From contig NC_080562.1 of NCBI RefSeq assembly GCF_030253575.1, positions 41,827,852 to 41,891,851 of the forward strand: a stretch of 64,000 nucleotides of DNA, in the 5' to 3' direction. Below, piece after piece: positions 42,923-53,265 of the stretch; positions within the stretch are counted from its first letter, which is position 1; each line of letters begins with the position of its first letter. Origin of the DNA: Rhododendron vialii (lineage: Eukaryota; Streptophyta; Magnoliopsida; Ericales; Ericaceae). The position numbers and the translations under genes are program-made. The notes below the pieces were generated by a model, which saw nothing but the letters and a program-made list of their open reading frames with translations, had not been told where the DNA came from and ran no database searches.

Positions 42923-44286
42923 TGTCTCAGCAACGGTGATCCCAATTGGGCTACATATTGTAATTTGGTCTATCTAGAGCTAGGTTTTGATCCGTCGAAT
43001 GGCCCAGTGCTGTTGCTGGATTTACTTCTAAGTTCACCTAAACTAGAAGCTCTTGTTTTTCCAGAGGTAAGTTGGGTTCTCTGATGTTACAGATATTACA
43101 AATTTACAAGGATCTAATTTGCTGTTATCTGAAATAGTGCAACTTCTCTTTCTTCATTAGGGATTGACATGTTAGACAACTTGCACAAAAATCTGAGATA
43201 TTCTAATTATTAAATCAAATAACATGTAGCATGAATAAAACAGAGCATGCATATAAGCAATTTAAAATTGAGAGCATGAACTAACTAACAATTAAATATT
43301 GAGAAAAGGAGTAAAAGAAAATCTGGCCTGAGATACAATCGGGAGGCGTGATGCACTGTCTTAAAGCCACTAGTCCTCCCCTACGTGAAGGTGTTGACGG
43401 ATTATAGTGACTCCAAGATTCAACCCGAAATGCTCTCACACTTCCTCTTCCAATGGTCACGTCCACTAGGAGGATATGAACGAAGCCACGAACCGGAGTT
43501 GCCCAAATATAATAAGTATAAAAGTAGTATTTTGTAGTAGAGAGCTTTTGAACGAGAAAGGTTGGAAAAAGGATGTTAGCTGAGAGTAAAAGAGAGTGGT
43601 CTGTGATGAGTTTCTTGGATGTATATAATGTGGAGACAAAATGGTGCTTATATAAGACTTTTGGAGAATACCACAACGGGCAAAACCATTATTATAATTA
43701 TGGATATTAAAGCCATATAGAATGATTTGTTTGCCTTAAATTTGTTGACCAAATTAATCTGCTTCTCTAGGAAGCTGTTGTGTCACAGAGTTAAGAGGGA
43801 ATTTGACAACTTTAATTCCTCAAACAAGGAGTTACAAAATCTTGTGCTATCAATTCCATTGCAATCATTTTCTTACCTGAAAATAGTAGATTCATATGAC
43901 CAGTTTTGAAACTTACAAACATAATTATATTTCAACATTCATCAGGGAACGTGAGTATGACGTTAACAGGGACATTTTTATTTTTATTTTACCTCTGGAG
44001 CCCGCCAGAACGAGTGCCCGAATGTTTATTTCTTAGCCTCAAGAAAATCGAAATCCACAAGTTCTGTGGCGATGAAGAAGAAGAGCTGAACCTGGTGAAG
44101 TACCTGTTGAAGAATGGAATGGTATTGGAGAAGGTGACGATTTGGTGTCACTACTTGTTCGGTGGTGATAATTCCTTCAGCTTTAAAGATGAATTGGAAA
44201 ATTATCCCGGGGGCTCAACGAACTGTAATTTCAGACTTTGTATTCCATATCTGGTGCCAATCAACAGCAGCAGCAGCAGCAGCTGA
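42923..44286 (+). pseudogene. F-box/FBD/LRR protein gene, C-terminal part only
   Basis: Plant F-box/FBD/LRR proteins are SCF ubiquitin-ligase substrate receptors. Visible pieces: an LRR exon 42923-43066 (NLVYLELGFDPSNG, then SSPKLEALVFPE|GTAAGT), a possible exon in 43770-43908 (KELQNLVLSIPLQSFSYLKI), and an FBD exon ending at 44286. The FBD exon reads PERVPECLFLSLKKIEIHKF, then ELNLVKYLLKNGMVLEKVTI, the core FBD motif. It ends with a CAG-repeat-encoded Ser run before the stop. No F-box or N-terminal LRRs are found upstream. The only F-box in the window lies 3.7 kb downstream, so the order is wrong for one gene. Likely a truncated paralogue. Confidence 0.65.
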
Positions 44287-46462
44287 GCGTTTTCTTTGCT
44301 GATCTCCTAGACTTAGTCGGAACCATGTGTATTTAGCTCCCACTCTTTGTCTCGATCGACCATTTTTTGAACTGAATCGGAATGGCTTATCTTCTTTTCT
44401 ACCAATGGAAACGGGAGAGTACGGCTCCTGTAATTGAGAGAGAGAGAAGTTGCAGATCAAACCAGCGCCAAGAGGTGACGAGAACAGTTGTTTACTTGGG
44501 CTGATGGGCTGGGCTTACTCTTCGTATCGAGCTTTTCTCAAAAACGACGTCGACCTACGGCTCGCACATCAAAAACGACGTCGCCTGCAATCAATAACAC
44601 TTCGCAGGTTGAAATTGAGAAGTCATTTGAAAACCATGTTAAGTAAATTGTGATCTCATTGGGGCTTCTCTCTATGATCGAAACTGTTCATTCTGTAGAT
44701 ATTGTCGAGGAGATAAACTGTGATGAAGATCATATCAATCACGTTCTTATTGGTACATAATCTGAGAGGATTGGCGTGAATTTTTTGTTATGAAAATAGG
44801 TTTGGGCATACTGGATCGTACCCATCTAACATAAAACGACGTCGCTCGTTTCTATTGAAACAGCGGAGTAGGAACTGCCACGGTTTGTTCAAAATTGCGA
44901 GCTTGTTCTGGTTTATCTTCGTGATTGAGACAGTTCATTTCGTAGAGATTGCCAAGAAGATAGACCATCTTGAAGTTCATATAAATTGAATTCTGATTGG
45001 TACATAATCGAAGTAGATCGCAGTGAATTCATTTTTGCGAAAATAGAATTGGTCACACTGTATGAAATCCATGTTTTTTATCAAAGAAAAAGAATAAATT
45101 CACTCCGACGGACGAAGGGACGTCCCCGACGACGGAGATTCTCGCTCCATTGCAGTAGCAGGTAAACTTCTAATCTTCCATCCTTCAACGCTATCTGTTC
45201 TGATAACCAGTAAAGCTAATTTCGATTTTGCATAGCTTGCTAATTGTTCTTGGGAATAATTTTGCAAAAAATGGAAACAAAAAACACGAAGGAAACTGCT
45301 CCCAACTCCATTCCAAGTTTGACAACAATTGTGTTTGTACGAGATTCCTATGGTCGCTTGAATTTTTTTTCCTTAATCTGTTGATGATCTTTCTACTTCT
45401 ATTAATTGAGGCAATTGTCAAGTTGACCAGCATGCTCGTTTTAGGATTTTGGGTAATGAGTACAGAGAGAAATGAGAGTAATAAATGAGAGAAAATTTAT
45501 TGGAAACCGTGTGCAGAGAGAAAGTCCAAAGTCCAAAATTGCAAAACAAACATGGTGTTAGTGTATTACTGTTTGAGCTGTTGCGAGCACTGGTTTTTGC
45601 GATCAAGATTAAGGTTTCTTAGAATGGAAATGATTGCTTTCAGTGTGAACTTCATCCCTTCAAGATACCATTTTTGTGTGAACTTCCGCTTTTCCTTATA
45701 CATGTTTAATGTATGAACCATTCAGTATAGAATTGTATCTTCCTTTGGAGTTACCCAGAACCCAGGGGAATACCCTGATTCCTTAGTTTGTCCAAAAAAA
45801 TTCTTGAAAGTGTTTGTCTGTGATGGCCTGCTCGAACTTGAAATTTTTTTTTTTTTTTCTTTTTTCTCAGTTATGAGTTAGCGGAAAAGTATGTAGTCAT
45901 AAGTATGTGGTATAGCATTCTGTTGAGGAAGAATGCTGTCAAGTTGAATAAGTTCAAGGTAAGCTATAGACTAAGGAGTTGGTCTAATGGATGAGACGCC
46001 CTCTCTCCCTCTCCCTATCCCTCCAAACCCATTTTCGTTTAGTGCCCCATAGTCAGCATAAATGACGGACCCTGAAAAACGCCTCCTTTCAAAAGCAGGT
46101 AACTCAGTGTCATCACTTCTCGCAATCGTAGGTACGGCCACTTCTTCAAACTATATCTTCGCATTTCCATAAAATCCTATCACTTTGCAGCTGTTCTTTA
46201 CTAACTCTAGTTTTCTTCGGTACTAGTTTTTCTTCCTTACCCTAGTTGTAGTATCAAGCAACTGAGCATCATTTTACATATCCATATTTTGAGCACTATT
46301 TTATGGCGTGGATTGTTATTCTCAAATGTCCATTACTTTGCTGATTCAGAATTTTTCTTCTTCCATTGTTAACTAAACCATGTAGAATTGTTTTCATTGA
46401 TTCACTTAGTTGCGGTTTCTTATTTTGATTTGTCAAATTTTGTTCTGGTGTAATCATTCACA

Positions 46463-46690
46463 GCCCCTTTGGATGGAGGGTTCATGAGAAAAGAAAGGAA
46501 AGAGTTATGGTTTCTTGTAAAATCCTAATTTGGATTGAACATTTTGGTGAGAAATGGAGAGAAAGGAACAAAAAAGAGATGTTTTGATTGGCTCTTCCCC
46601 TTTCTCACCCAATCTCACCAAAAATGATGAGATTTGGTGAGAAAGGGCTCCACTTTCTTATCTCTCCTTTTCTCACAATCCAAATGAGCG
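46463..46690. mobile_element. MITE-like inverted-repeat element
   Basis: The left part CCCTTTGGATGGAGGGTTCA and GAGAAAAGAAAGGAAAGAG pair loosely with the right part CTCTCCTTTTCTCACAATCC and AAATGAGCG in inverse orientation. Repeated internal GGTGAGAAA blocks are present in both orientations. No clear target duplication was found, so class and limits are tentative. Confidence 0.45.
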
Positions 46691-46809
46691 ATCAGCGCCC
46701 ATTGTATTTGGAGTAGTTGTAATATAAGTGTTACTATTGAACAGTAAAAATGAGCATGCTTGTACAAAATTAGCAAAGAGTGTGAATTGATCTAAAAAGG
46801 GAATACTTT

Positions 46810-47120
46810 GTGTTGGTCACTGGACTAGTCGCAAGAGATGTGGCAACAACGAGATGTGAATCATTGGCGGGCTAATCCCGGTAGAGATACATAGAGGTTC
46901 GAGAATGATGTTATCTTACCGTATACTGGCAATGCATGTCTGAACCTAGAAACCACACTGTAAGATTGTAAAGCGAAGTCCCACATCGTTTGGGTACCAA
47001 AGTAATATGAAGTATATAAGCGTGAGGGCATTCTCACGTTAATAGCTAGCTTTTGGGGTTGAGTTCTACACAAGATTGTGTAATAGAGATTACCTAGGCA
47101 TACCTTAAAACCCTTACCCT
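46810..47120 (+). mobile_element. LTR-like solo fragment (fossil)
   Basis: The segment has the promoter layout common in plant LTR-derived fragments: GTCCCACATCG at 46978-46988, TATATAA at 47013-47019, then CTAGCTTTTGGGGTTGAG. No internal coding part or partner LTR is present nearby. It looks old and non-functional as an element. Family and exact ends are uncertain. Confidence 0.45.
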
Positions 47121-47445
47121 AACATGTGGTACAAAGTTTTTTTGGGGGTGTATGATCATTCTCGTTTTTCATCACCAAATACCATCTGAACCAATGTTAT
47201 TCTTGCATGGCATGGAACTCTTTTGATTTTCTTTTTCTCTTTACCTCTTTGCCCAGAAACCAGCAAAATTTTAAAAAAAAAAAAAATTTATCCCCCGTTG
47301 AGTGACTTAGATTAATTTACTTTTTAGTGACTAAGTTATTTTACTTATTAGCGCAATGAGAATTAGATTGAGGAAAGGCAATGGATTTAGCCACCGTGAG
47401 GAGCACAGATGGTATTGCATTCATTAATTTGTTCTAGGATTATTC

Positions 47446-47612
47446 TAACATCCGCCCAAAGGGGTAGGATAATAGGTAAAAAGGTGCATTGATATCCGAG
47501 AAAGGTGTATTGATATTTGTGAAAGTGTATTAATATTCATGAGATATGCATTGATATCCGAACTTGTTTGGAATTACGTGTATATTATCCTTTGCTTAGT
47601 GGGCGGAGGTTA
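47446..47612. mobile_element. Small MITE with internal GCATTGATATCCG repeats
   Basis: Ends TAACATCCGCCC and GGGCGGAGGTTA are inverted. The subterminal GGATAATA and TATTATCC also pair. The interior has about four copies of a unit like GTGCATTGATATCCGAGAAA. The left flank TATTC and right flank CCAAA give no clear target duplication. Confidence 0.6.
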
Positions 47613-47986
47613 CCAAAACCGTTTATTCTAAAGTACAGTAAATGCCATGGCCTTTGGGGAACCAGCAAATGTAGGAATGCCAATGTTTATTGAACTTGTA
47701 CATCGCGCAAGACCAATTGCCTCAATTGCCTCCTAGTGATGCACTGAGTTTAAATATGTGGACAAATATTTTGGAAGTTATAACGCTGACTGTGCTAAAA
47801 CATGAAGAACATGACAATTGCTTCAATTTGGCCTAATATTTTTTTCAATTGTTTTCTTTCGTTGTCGGGATATTCGAGTTGAACTTTGTTCTTTGCATTT
47901 TCCTTATGCAGTGTGAGGAATATTTTGAGTCATGGATTCAAGATTGCCAGTACACGGCATGAAAGTTCAGAAAAATTTCTGAGGGT

Positions 47987-48140
47987 ATGGATATTAGTGA
48001 AATTGAAGACAGGATCAGCAATTTACCTGATGCGGTTCTTCGTCGCATTCTATCTTTTCTTCCAACAAAAAATGCAGTGCAAACAAGCACTTTAGCCAAA
48101 GATGGAAGTACCTTTGGGTTTCGGTTTCCCATATCGACTT
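47987..48140 (+). pseudogene. F-box exon fragment, frameshifted and truncated
   Basis: The reading begins MDISEIEDRISNLPDAVLRR and continues ILSFLPTKNAVQTSTLAK, a typical start of F-box/FBD proteins (F-box about residues 7-45). After Lys the next bases GATGGAAGTACCTTTGGGTT would encode RWKYLWV in the family only if one base more were present, so a single-base loss shifts the frame at about 48101. Similarity to F-box genes stops near CATATCGACTTT (48138-48140). The sequence then becomes antisense wax-synthase 5' sequence. A TTATGCAG acceptor at 47911 and leader-like sequence upstream suggest the gene once had its own promoter. Confidence 0.8.
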
Positions 48141-48395
48141 TGGGAGGAGAGAGAGGAGTCTGTAGTAACTTGCCGTTGGAATTCTTGAAGGTATGAAGTA
48201 GCAGTAACAGAGTGATCCATGCTGTGATTGATAGCCATATCTTGATTACGTTTTTTTTTTTTTTTAATCTCTTCTTTGATTTTTGGACTTTGAAACTTCG
48301 GAAGGGCTCTGTTGTTGTTGCTGTTATTGTTCTTCTTCTTCTTCTACTTCTCCTTTGCAGTTTCAAGCCACGCAAGTTATTGCTATAACGTAACG
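48139..48395 (-). pseudogene. 5' fragment of a wax-synthase copy 1-like gene
   Basis: This is collinear with 36945-37170. GGAGGAGAGAGAGGAGTCTG, AATTCTTGAAGGTATGAAGT, GATAGCCATATCTTGATTA and the leader GGAAGGGCTCT with its CTT-rich tract all have counterparts in copy 1. It covers the antisense of codons about 10-45 and the leader/promoter, ending with TTTCAAGCCACGCAAGTTATT. The coding frame is disrupted and the start region altered. Joined head-on to the F-box fragment at about 48140. Confidence 0.85.
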
Positions 48396-48452
48396 ATAGT
48401 AGTTGTTCTTCTTCTCCTGCTTCTTCTCCTTGGCGGTTTCAAGCCATGCAAG

Positions 48453-49736
48453 CAGGGCCGGCCCAACCCCAAGGCCCAAGAGGCCTGGGCCTTGGGCATC
48501 CTAAAAATGTCCAATTTTTGAGGCACTCCAATTTTTTTTGTATTTGGATTTGACTAGAACTCTTTTTTAGTCCAATACCATAAAAAAATGCCCATCTAAC
48601 ATGCAAATAAAGGCCCAACATGCAAATAAAAGGCCCAATAACCCATATGACCCAAAAACTCGGTGGCATTTTTGTAAATCAGAGAACTAATTGGTCCATT
48701 TTTGAAAAAAAGAAAACAAAAGCTCTGGCACGTTTTTCCATGAGTTTGCATTCTCTCCGGCTGGTCAGGAAACTCAGCCATTTCCACCCCACCAATAGAT
48801 GCGCGCCACCTCAGCAAATGCCTTTAAATGCTTTGGAAAGTCATGTTCACAAACAGAGCCTTCACAACAGTACAATTACTTTGGTTATTCCATTACTTTC
48901 CCATGTTTTTGAACGGCATTTCTTCTTCTCCTTTTTTTGTACTACATTTGAACGACATTTCATGTGACTTGATCAAAAAATAATAATAATAAACGACATT
49001 TCTTTCCCTTGTAGCCGTTCAGCTTAGATTTTTTGGGATTTTTAGACTTTTGTCCTAATTCAAATTTATTAATTTTAAGTTTAACTTTTGTGAATTACTA
49101 ATTCGTCTTGTCAAGACAAATCAGAAGAGTAAGAAATTACTATGACTTTTACCGGTTTTTTTTTTTGAAATATATCTAATATAAAGACGGCCTTTTGCAC
49201 TTTATCTTAGATATTTTAAAAAATATTTGCGTAAAAGTCTTAATTTTTTTATATTTTCAATTCTTTTCGTTGAGATGAGTCAATAATCCACAAAAATTTG
49301 ACGCAAAAGTGCAAAACTAATAAACGTGTTTTTTTTAATATGGACAGAAACGGAAAAGCCCAAAAATTTCTTAACGGAACCACATCTAAAACTGATTTGT
49401 TTCAACAAATTAACTGAAAAAAGAGAGAGGAATGGTGCGTTTATTTTTAGCCTTCTCATCTACTTCTGTGATGGTGGGAAGGAATTTGTCATGAGGAATT
49501 TTTGCTTCTAGAAATGTAAGACGAGTAGTATTCAAGGGATACTAATTCATTGTTGAGATAATATGTATTTGTCTATTTGAATATTTTGTATTTTGTGTTC
49601 GTATGTAATAATTAGTAGAACTTTATATTAGTTTGACTTTCTCGTATTTTGATCGTTATTGTAAAAATTATTAAGTATTAGGGACACACTCTTCTTAATT
49701 TGGCCTTGGGCACTCAAAATCCTTGAGCCGGCCCTG
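48453..49736. mobile_element. Non-autonomous hAT-type DNA transposon, 1284 bp, perfect 8-bp target duplication
   Basis: Terminal inverted repeats start CAGGGCCGGC; the right end is GCCGGCCCTG. Subterminal GGCCTTGGGCA and GGCCTTGGGCAC blocks appear near both ends. The flanks CATGCAAG at 48445-48452 and 49737-49744 are identical. The 8-bp duplication and the CAGGG...CCCTG ends fit the hAT superfamily. The inside is A/T-rich with only short frames, none resembling hAT transposase, so it is a deletion derivative or gene-capture product. It landed in the second of two tandem copies of the wax-synthase promoter fragment, so it postdates that duplication. Confidence 0.9.
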
Positions 49737-49744
49737 CATGCAAG

Positions 49745-50374
49745 TTATTGCTATAACGTTACGATATGGCGTGCACCTTGATCAGTAATGGTAATGGTTA
49801 TAATTTGGCGTCCTCGAGCAATTATGTTAATTTTAGCAACGTTGTTCGATTACTGCCATCTCTGTTGTCAAAAAAATTGAGCCCGCCTAACATTCATCCC
49901 AACCAATTACTATAGAGAGGAATCCTTGATGACGTAAACTTTTACACTGCCAAATTTGATGTCACATTGGACACGATATTGTCAAAATCTGAACATATTT
50001 TGATTTCTGATGACCCTTTTTTCTGGCTAAACTTTAACAATGAAAGTTACTTTTTGCCTATTATTAAAGGTTCATCTTTTGTCAAACATGGTTTGCTGCA
50101 ACGTTGTGTAAGATTTTGCACCTCAAAAGATGGAGGTAGTTGTGGCTGTGGACCCAAACCTTTGATCTATACGACTATATATTGTTGACGTTTTCCTTGA
50201 TTGATGGAGACTCGTGATAGCCACCCAGCACCCGCAAAGGAACTACTGTTGGCAGAGCATTATTTGATCAGATCACTAAACTGGATCAGAGGCACTACCC
50301 AATGAACAAGAATTTCCAATTCTAAAGCATTTTCTCGAGATAATTTTGCCAGGAAGAAAAGAAGGGAGAAGAAG
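49745..50374. promoter_or_regulatory. Upstream region of wax-synthase copy 3
   Basis: From about 49945 it matches the region upstream of copy 2 (unit B of the segmental duplication). It includes GATTCTAAAGCATTTTCTCG just before the start codon at 50375. A plus-strand frame at 49967-50188 is not conserved in copy 2 and is not called. Confidence 0.6.
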
Positions 50375-51472
50375 ATGAACAGTGAGATCAAGAACCTCAT
50401 AAAGGTATGGATAGTGTCAATTGCATCCATTTGTTACTGTTATTTTATAGCCAAACACATCCCAAAAGGCTTAACCAGGCTCATCTCCCTCTTCCCCATC
50501 CTCTGCCTCTTCTTAATCCTCCCCTTGGATCTCCATTCCTTCTACCTTGGAGGGGGCGCAACCTTCTGCCTTGTTTGGCTTGCCAATTTCAAGCTCCTCC
50601 TCTTCTCCTTTGACCAGGGCCCCTTATCAGATTCACTAACCAACCCATCAAATACCCTCCTCCATTTCATCTACATTGCACTATTACCCATCAAGATCAA
50701 ACAAGACCCACATCCAAAATCACCATCAAATGCAAGATACAATCGGGACCCATCTTCAAATAGTGCAAGAAATGGGCAGAGATCGGCATTTTTGCCTATC
50801 AAGGTGTTGCTTTTGGCGATGTTGTTTCGTGCATACTACTATAGGCAATATTTGCACCCTTATATCACATGGGGTATGACCTGCTGCAACTTGTATTTGG
50901 ATTTGGAGGTTATGCTAGCCACGGCTGCAGTCCTGGCTCGAGCCATTTTGGGCATTGAACTCGAGCCGCAGTTCAACGAGCCCTACTTGGCTACATCGCT
51001 ACAGGACTTTTGGGGCCAGAGGTGGAACCTCGTGGTTACGGGTATTCTACGGCCTGCGGTATATGGCCCGATCCAGAGTATGTCAACACGTATGTTGCGC
51101 CGCAGTTGGGCTCCGCTACCTGCTATCATGGCCACTTTCTTGGTTTCGGGCCTCATGCACGAGTTAATATTCTTTTACTTGACACGTGTTAGTCCTACGT
51201 GGGAGGTAATGTGGTTCTTTGTCCTACAAGGAGTATGCACGGCAGCGGAGGTGGCAGCAAAGAAGGCCGTGGCCAGCCGATGGCGGTTGCATCGGGTGGT
51301 TTCAGGGTTGTTGACGTTGGTGTTTGTGGTGGTGACTGGTGTTTGGCTGTTCTTTCCCCAGTTCACAAGGAATGGGTTGGACCAAAAGGGCATCGAAGAG
51401 TTTCAAATTCTGGCGGATTTCTTCATGGCCGGCGTCCAGAGGACCATTTCACTTGTTAGGAGCTTGTTTTAG
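50375..51472 (+). CDS. Wax-synthase-like MBOAT acyltransferase, copy 3
   Basis: Intronless, 365 residues, collinear with copy 2 and about 83% identical by hand count. It starts MNSEIKNLIKVW and carries LLLFSFDQGPLSDS, EPYLATSLQDFWGQRWN and SGLMHE with the putative catalytic His at about 262. In the DFWG(R/Q)RW motif, Arg of copies 1 and 2 is Gln here; whether this matters is unknown. Differences from copy 2 cluster in membrane helices (residues 150-190) and near the C-terminus, while the polar loop is kept. Predicted to be an endoplasmic reticulum acyltransferase using acyl-CoA and an alcohol or sterol. It lies tail-to-tail with EDM2, 600 bp apart. Confidence 0.9.
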   Translation: MNSEIKNLIKVWIVSIASICYCYFIAKHIPKGLTRLISLFPILCLFLILPLDLHSFYLGGGATFCLVWLANFKLLLFSFDQGPLSDSLTNPSNTLLHFIYIALLPIKIKQDPHPKSPSNARYNRDPSSNSARNGQRSAFLPIKVLLLAMLFRAYYYRQYLHPYITWGMTCCNLYLDLEVMLATAAVLARAILGIELEPQFNEPYLATSLQDFWGQRWNLVVTGILRPAVYGPIQSMSTRMLRRSWAPLPAIMATFLVSGLMHELIFFYLTRVSPTWEVMWFFVLQGVCTAAEVAAKKAVASRWRLHRVVSGLLTLVFVVVTGVWLFFPQFTRNGLDQKGIEEFQILADFFMAGVQRTISLVRSLF

Positions 51473-52072
51473 AAATTTCAGAATCCTTCGGTGGAACTAA
51501 ATCAATGCAGTTAGCCAGAAAATAACAGCAACACTTCCAGGAAATTGCCGCTGATGTTTTGCTTAAGGAACTTTACAGTTTATAATGCTGCAGAACTCTT
51601 CATGCTTCTTCACACTTTTTCCCCCATGGAAATGGCTCCTCGCTATCCAATTACTCCTTTAGCTGCGCTAAACAGTAGTTCATGGGATTGAATAACATCC
51701 AATCCATAGAAAAACCAGCTGCACACAAATAGATGATGGCCATCTGATTGAATAACATCCTCATTAACAAATCAATGGTCAAAATTTACAACAGTACTTT
51801 TTTTCAAGATATATCAACCTGGATTTCTATATGGACGATTAACTCAAAAAATCCTACTGTATGAAATAAATAATTTGAACACCAACAAAAATGCAACCTG
51901 TGGTGGGCAGCTAGACTATTTTTTTGTGCTCCAAGCTTTTTCTTCGCCTGATGGGGATCCAAGCTCCAACCGCGAAGTGCAGAAAAGTAAGCCAGACCTT
52001 TCTACTCTAAGCTAAAGAGCATACTGAAAGTAGCAAAAAACCTATCCACACATTAAGCCAGCGGGAGGAGTT
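51473..52072. other. Convergent 3' flanks of wax-synthase copy 3 and EDM2
   Basis: It contains the 3' untranslated regions. Most of it is duplicated at 39466-39885 after copy 2, with a segment of about 190 bases (around 51755-51975) absent from the unit A copy. CAATCCATAGAAAAACCAGC and GATTGAATAACAT occur here and in the duplicate. Nothing coding is seen. Confidence 0.6.
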
Positions 52073-53222
52073 CTACTGCCAAAAGGGCCCATAAGCACCG
52101 GGGGCAAATATCGAGTTATATATGTACCCACTTTGGGGAGCACGAGGATAGGAGATGCCATTTCTACTTGCTGTAACTGGCTGATACCCTGAAGGGTTCG
52201 TTCTTGCATGGTTTAGCTCATCGAGCCGTGGTGCATATCGCTGCATTGTAGACATGTTCATCCTATCGTACGACAAGTCTGCTGCCGCTAAACCCAGATA
52301 CCCAGGAGCTTGACCTCCCAAAAAGATGTTTCTTTGACCGAAACTACTGGGATCTTGTTGCCCATAAGGTTGAAAATTTGGTCTTATTGAATATTCCCTT
52401 GTGTGCCGTTCTATCTCACTGACATAAGATCTACTATTACCACGACTATCTGTGTTCTCCCTCTGGTAGAGTCCAAATTGTCCCCCCAGGTTACCGCCCT
52501 CCACATTGCTGTTTCCATAGCCAGTTGCAATGTCGGAGGCAAAAGCGGGTCCAGACCCTGTTCGGAAGTTTGAATGTGATTCAGATACACCATAGTTAGC
52601 ATGACGTTCAGTTGAAAATTCTCTCCCCTGCTTTCCTTTGTTCCGCTTCTTCTTCTTCTTATTTAGATACTTGTTAGTTTGATTTTTCTCATGGCTTCGG
52701 TTCCCAGGGACATTACTGTCACCACTACCAACAGGGATACCTTCTTTTTGAATTTTAGACACACTTGCTCCTCTTTCTTGGAGTGGTTCATGGAGTTCAC
52801 TTTTTTCAAGATAACCATCGAGCCCCACCAAAGGTTGACCATTCAAATCATGATCATCTTCCAAATGTGGTTTTTCCTGGACCCTTGACGAGTGTCCGTG
52901 CTGTTGAGCAATTGCCATGTGTTTCGCAGTCCAATCAGGGCGACTCCAGAGGTAGAGTGGAGGTGGATTCACATTCCAATCCTCCAGTTCATTGTTGTTG
53001 ACATCAACAGATCCAGGTAAATAAAACGACTGAAGCAACAAAAACAGACGGCTATAAATTACTGACCAATCAAGCAATACAGGTCACACATTCAGCCACA
53101 TAGGAACTGCACAGAATGTGTCTATTTTACCTTGCCAGCAAGCAAGGCCTTGTCCTCCCAAACCAGATCATAAGGAGTACGCTTTTTGTCCAACCTGGAA
53201 AAGGCAAAGGGTAAGGTAAAAT

Positions 53223-53265
<43 letters not shown>

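Larger units (their letters stand above)
44287..47986. other. Intergenic region with duplications and small elements before the F-box exon
   Basis: A diverged direct repeat of about 170-190 bp (44655-44825 and 44905-45070) includes TTGGTACATAATC and GAGACAGTTCATTTCGTAGA-like blocks. AACGACGTCG is repeated at about 44542, 44573 and 44833. A leader-like block with GCAG|GTAAAC near 45161, and TTATGCAG at about 47911, could bound a 2.75-kb leader intron of the broken F-box gene. Three small elements (46463-46690, 46810-47120, 47446-47612) occupy the middle. No other coding sequence is seen. Confidence 0.45.

Noticed and set aside
43281-43676. 131-codon minus-strand frame between FBD-gene pieces
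   Set aside because: It looks like decayed repeat or intron sequence; no recognisable domain and no splice partner.
49967-50188. 73-codon frame upstream of wax-synthase copy 3
   Set aside because: Not conserved as a frame in the duplicated unit upstream of copy 2.
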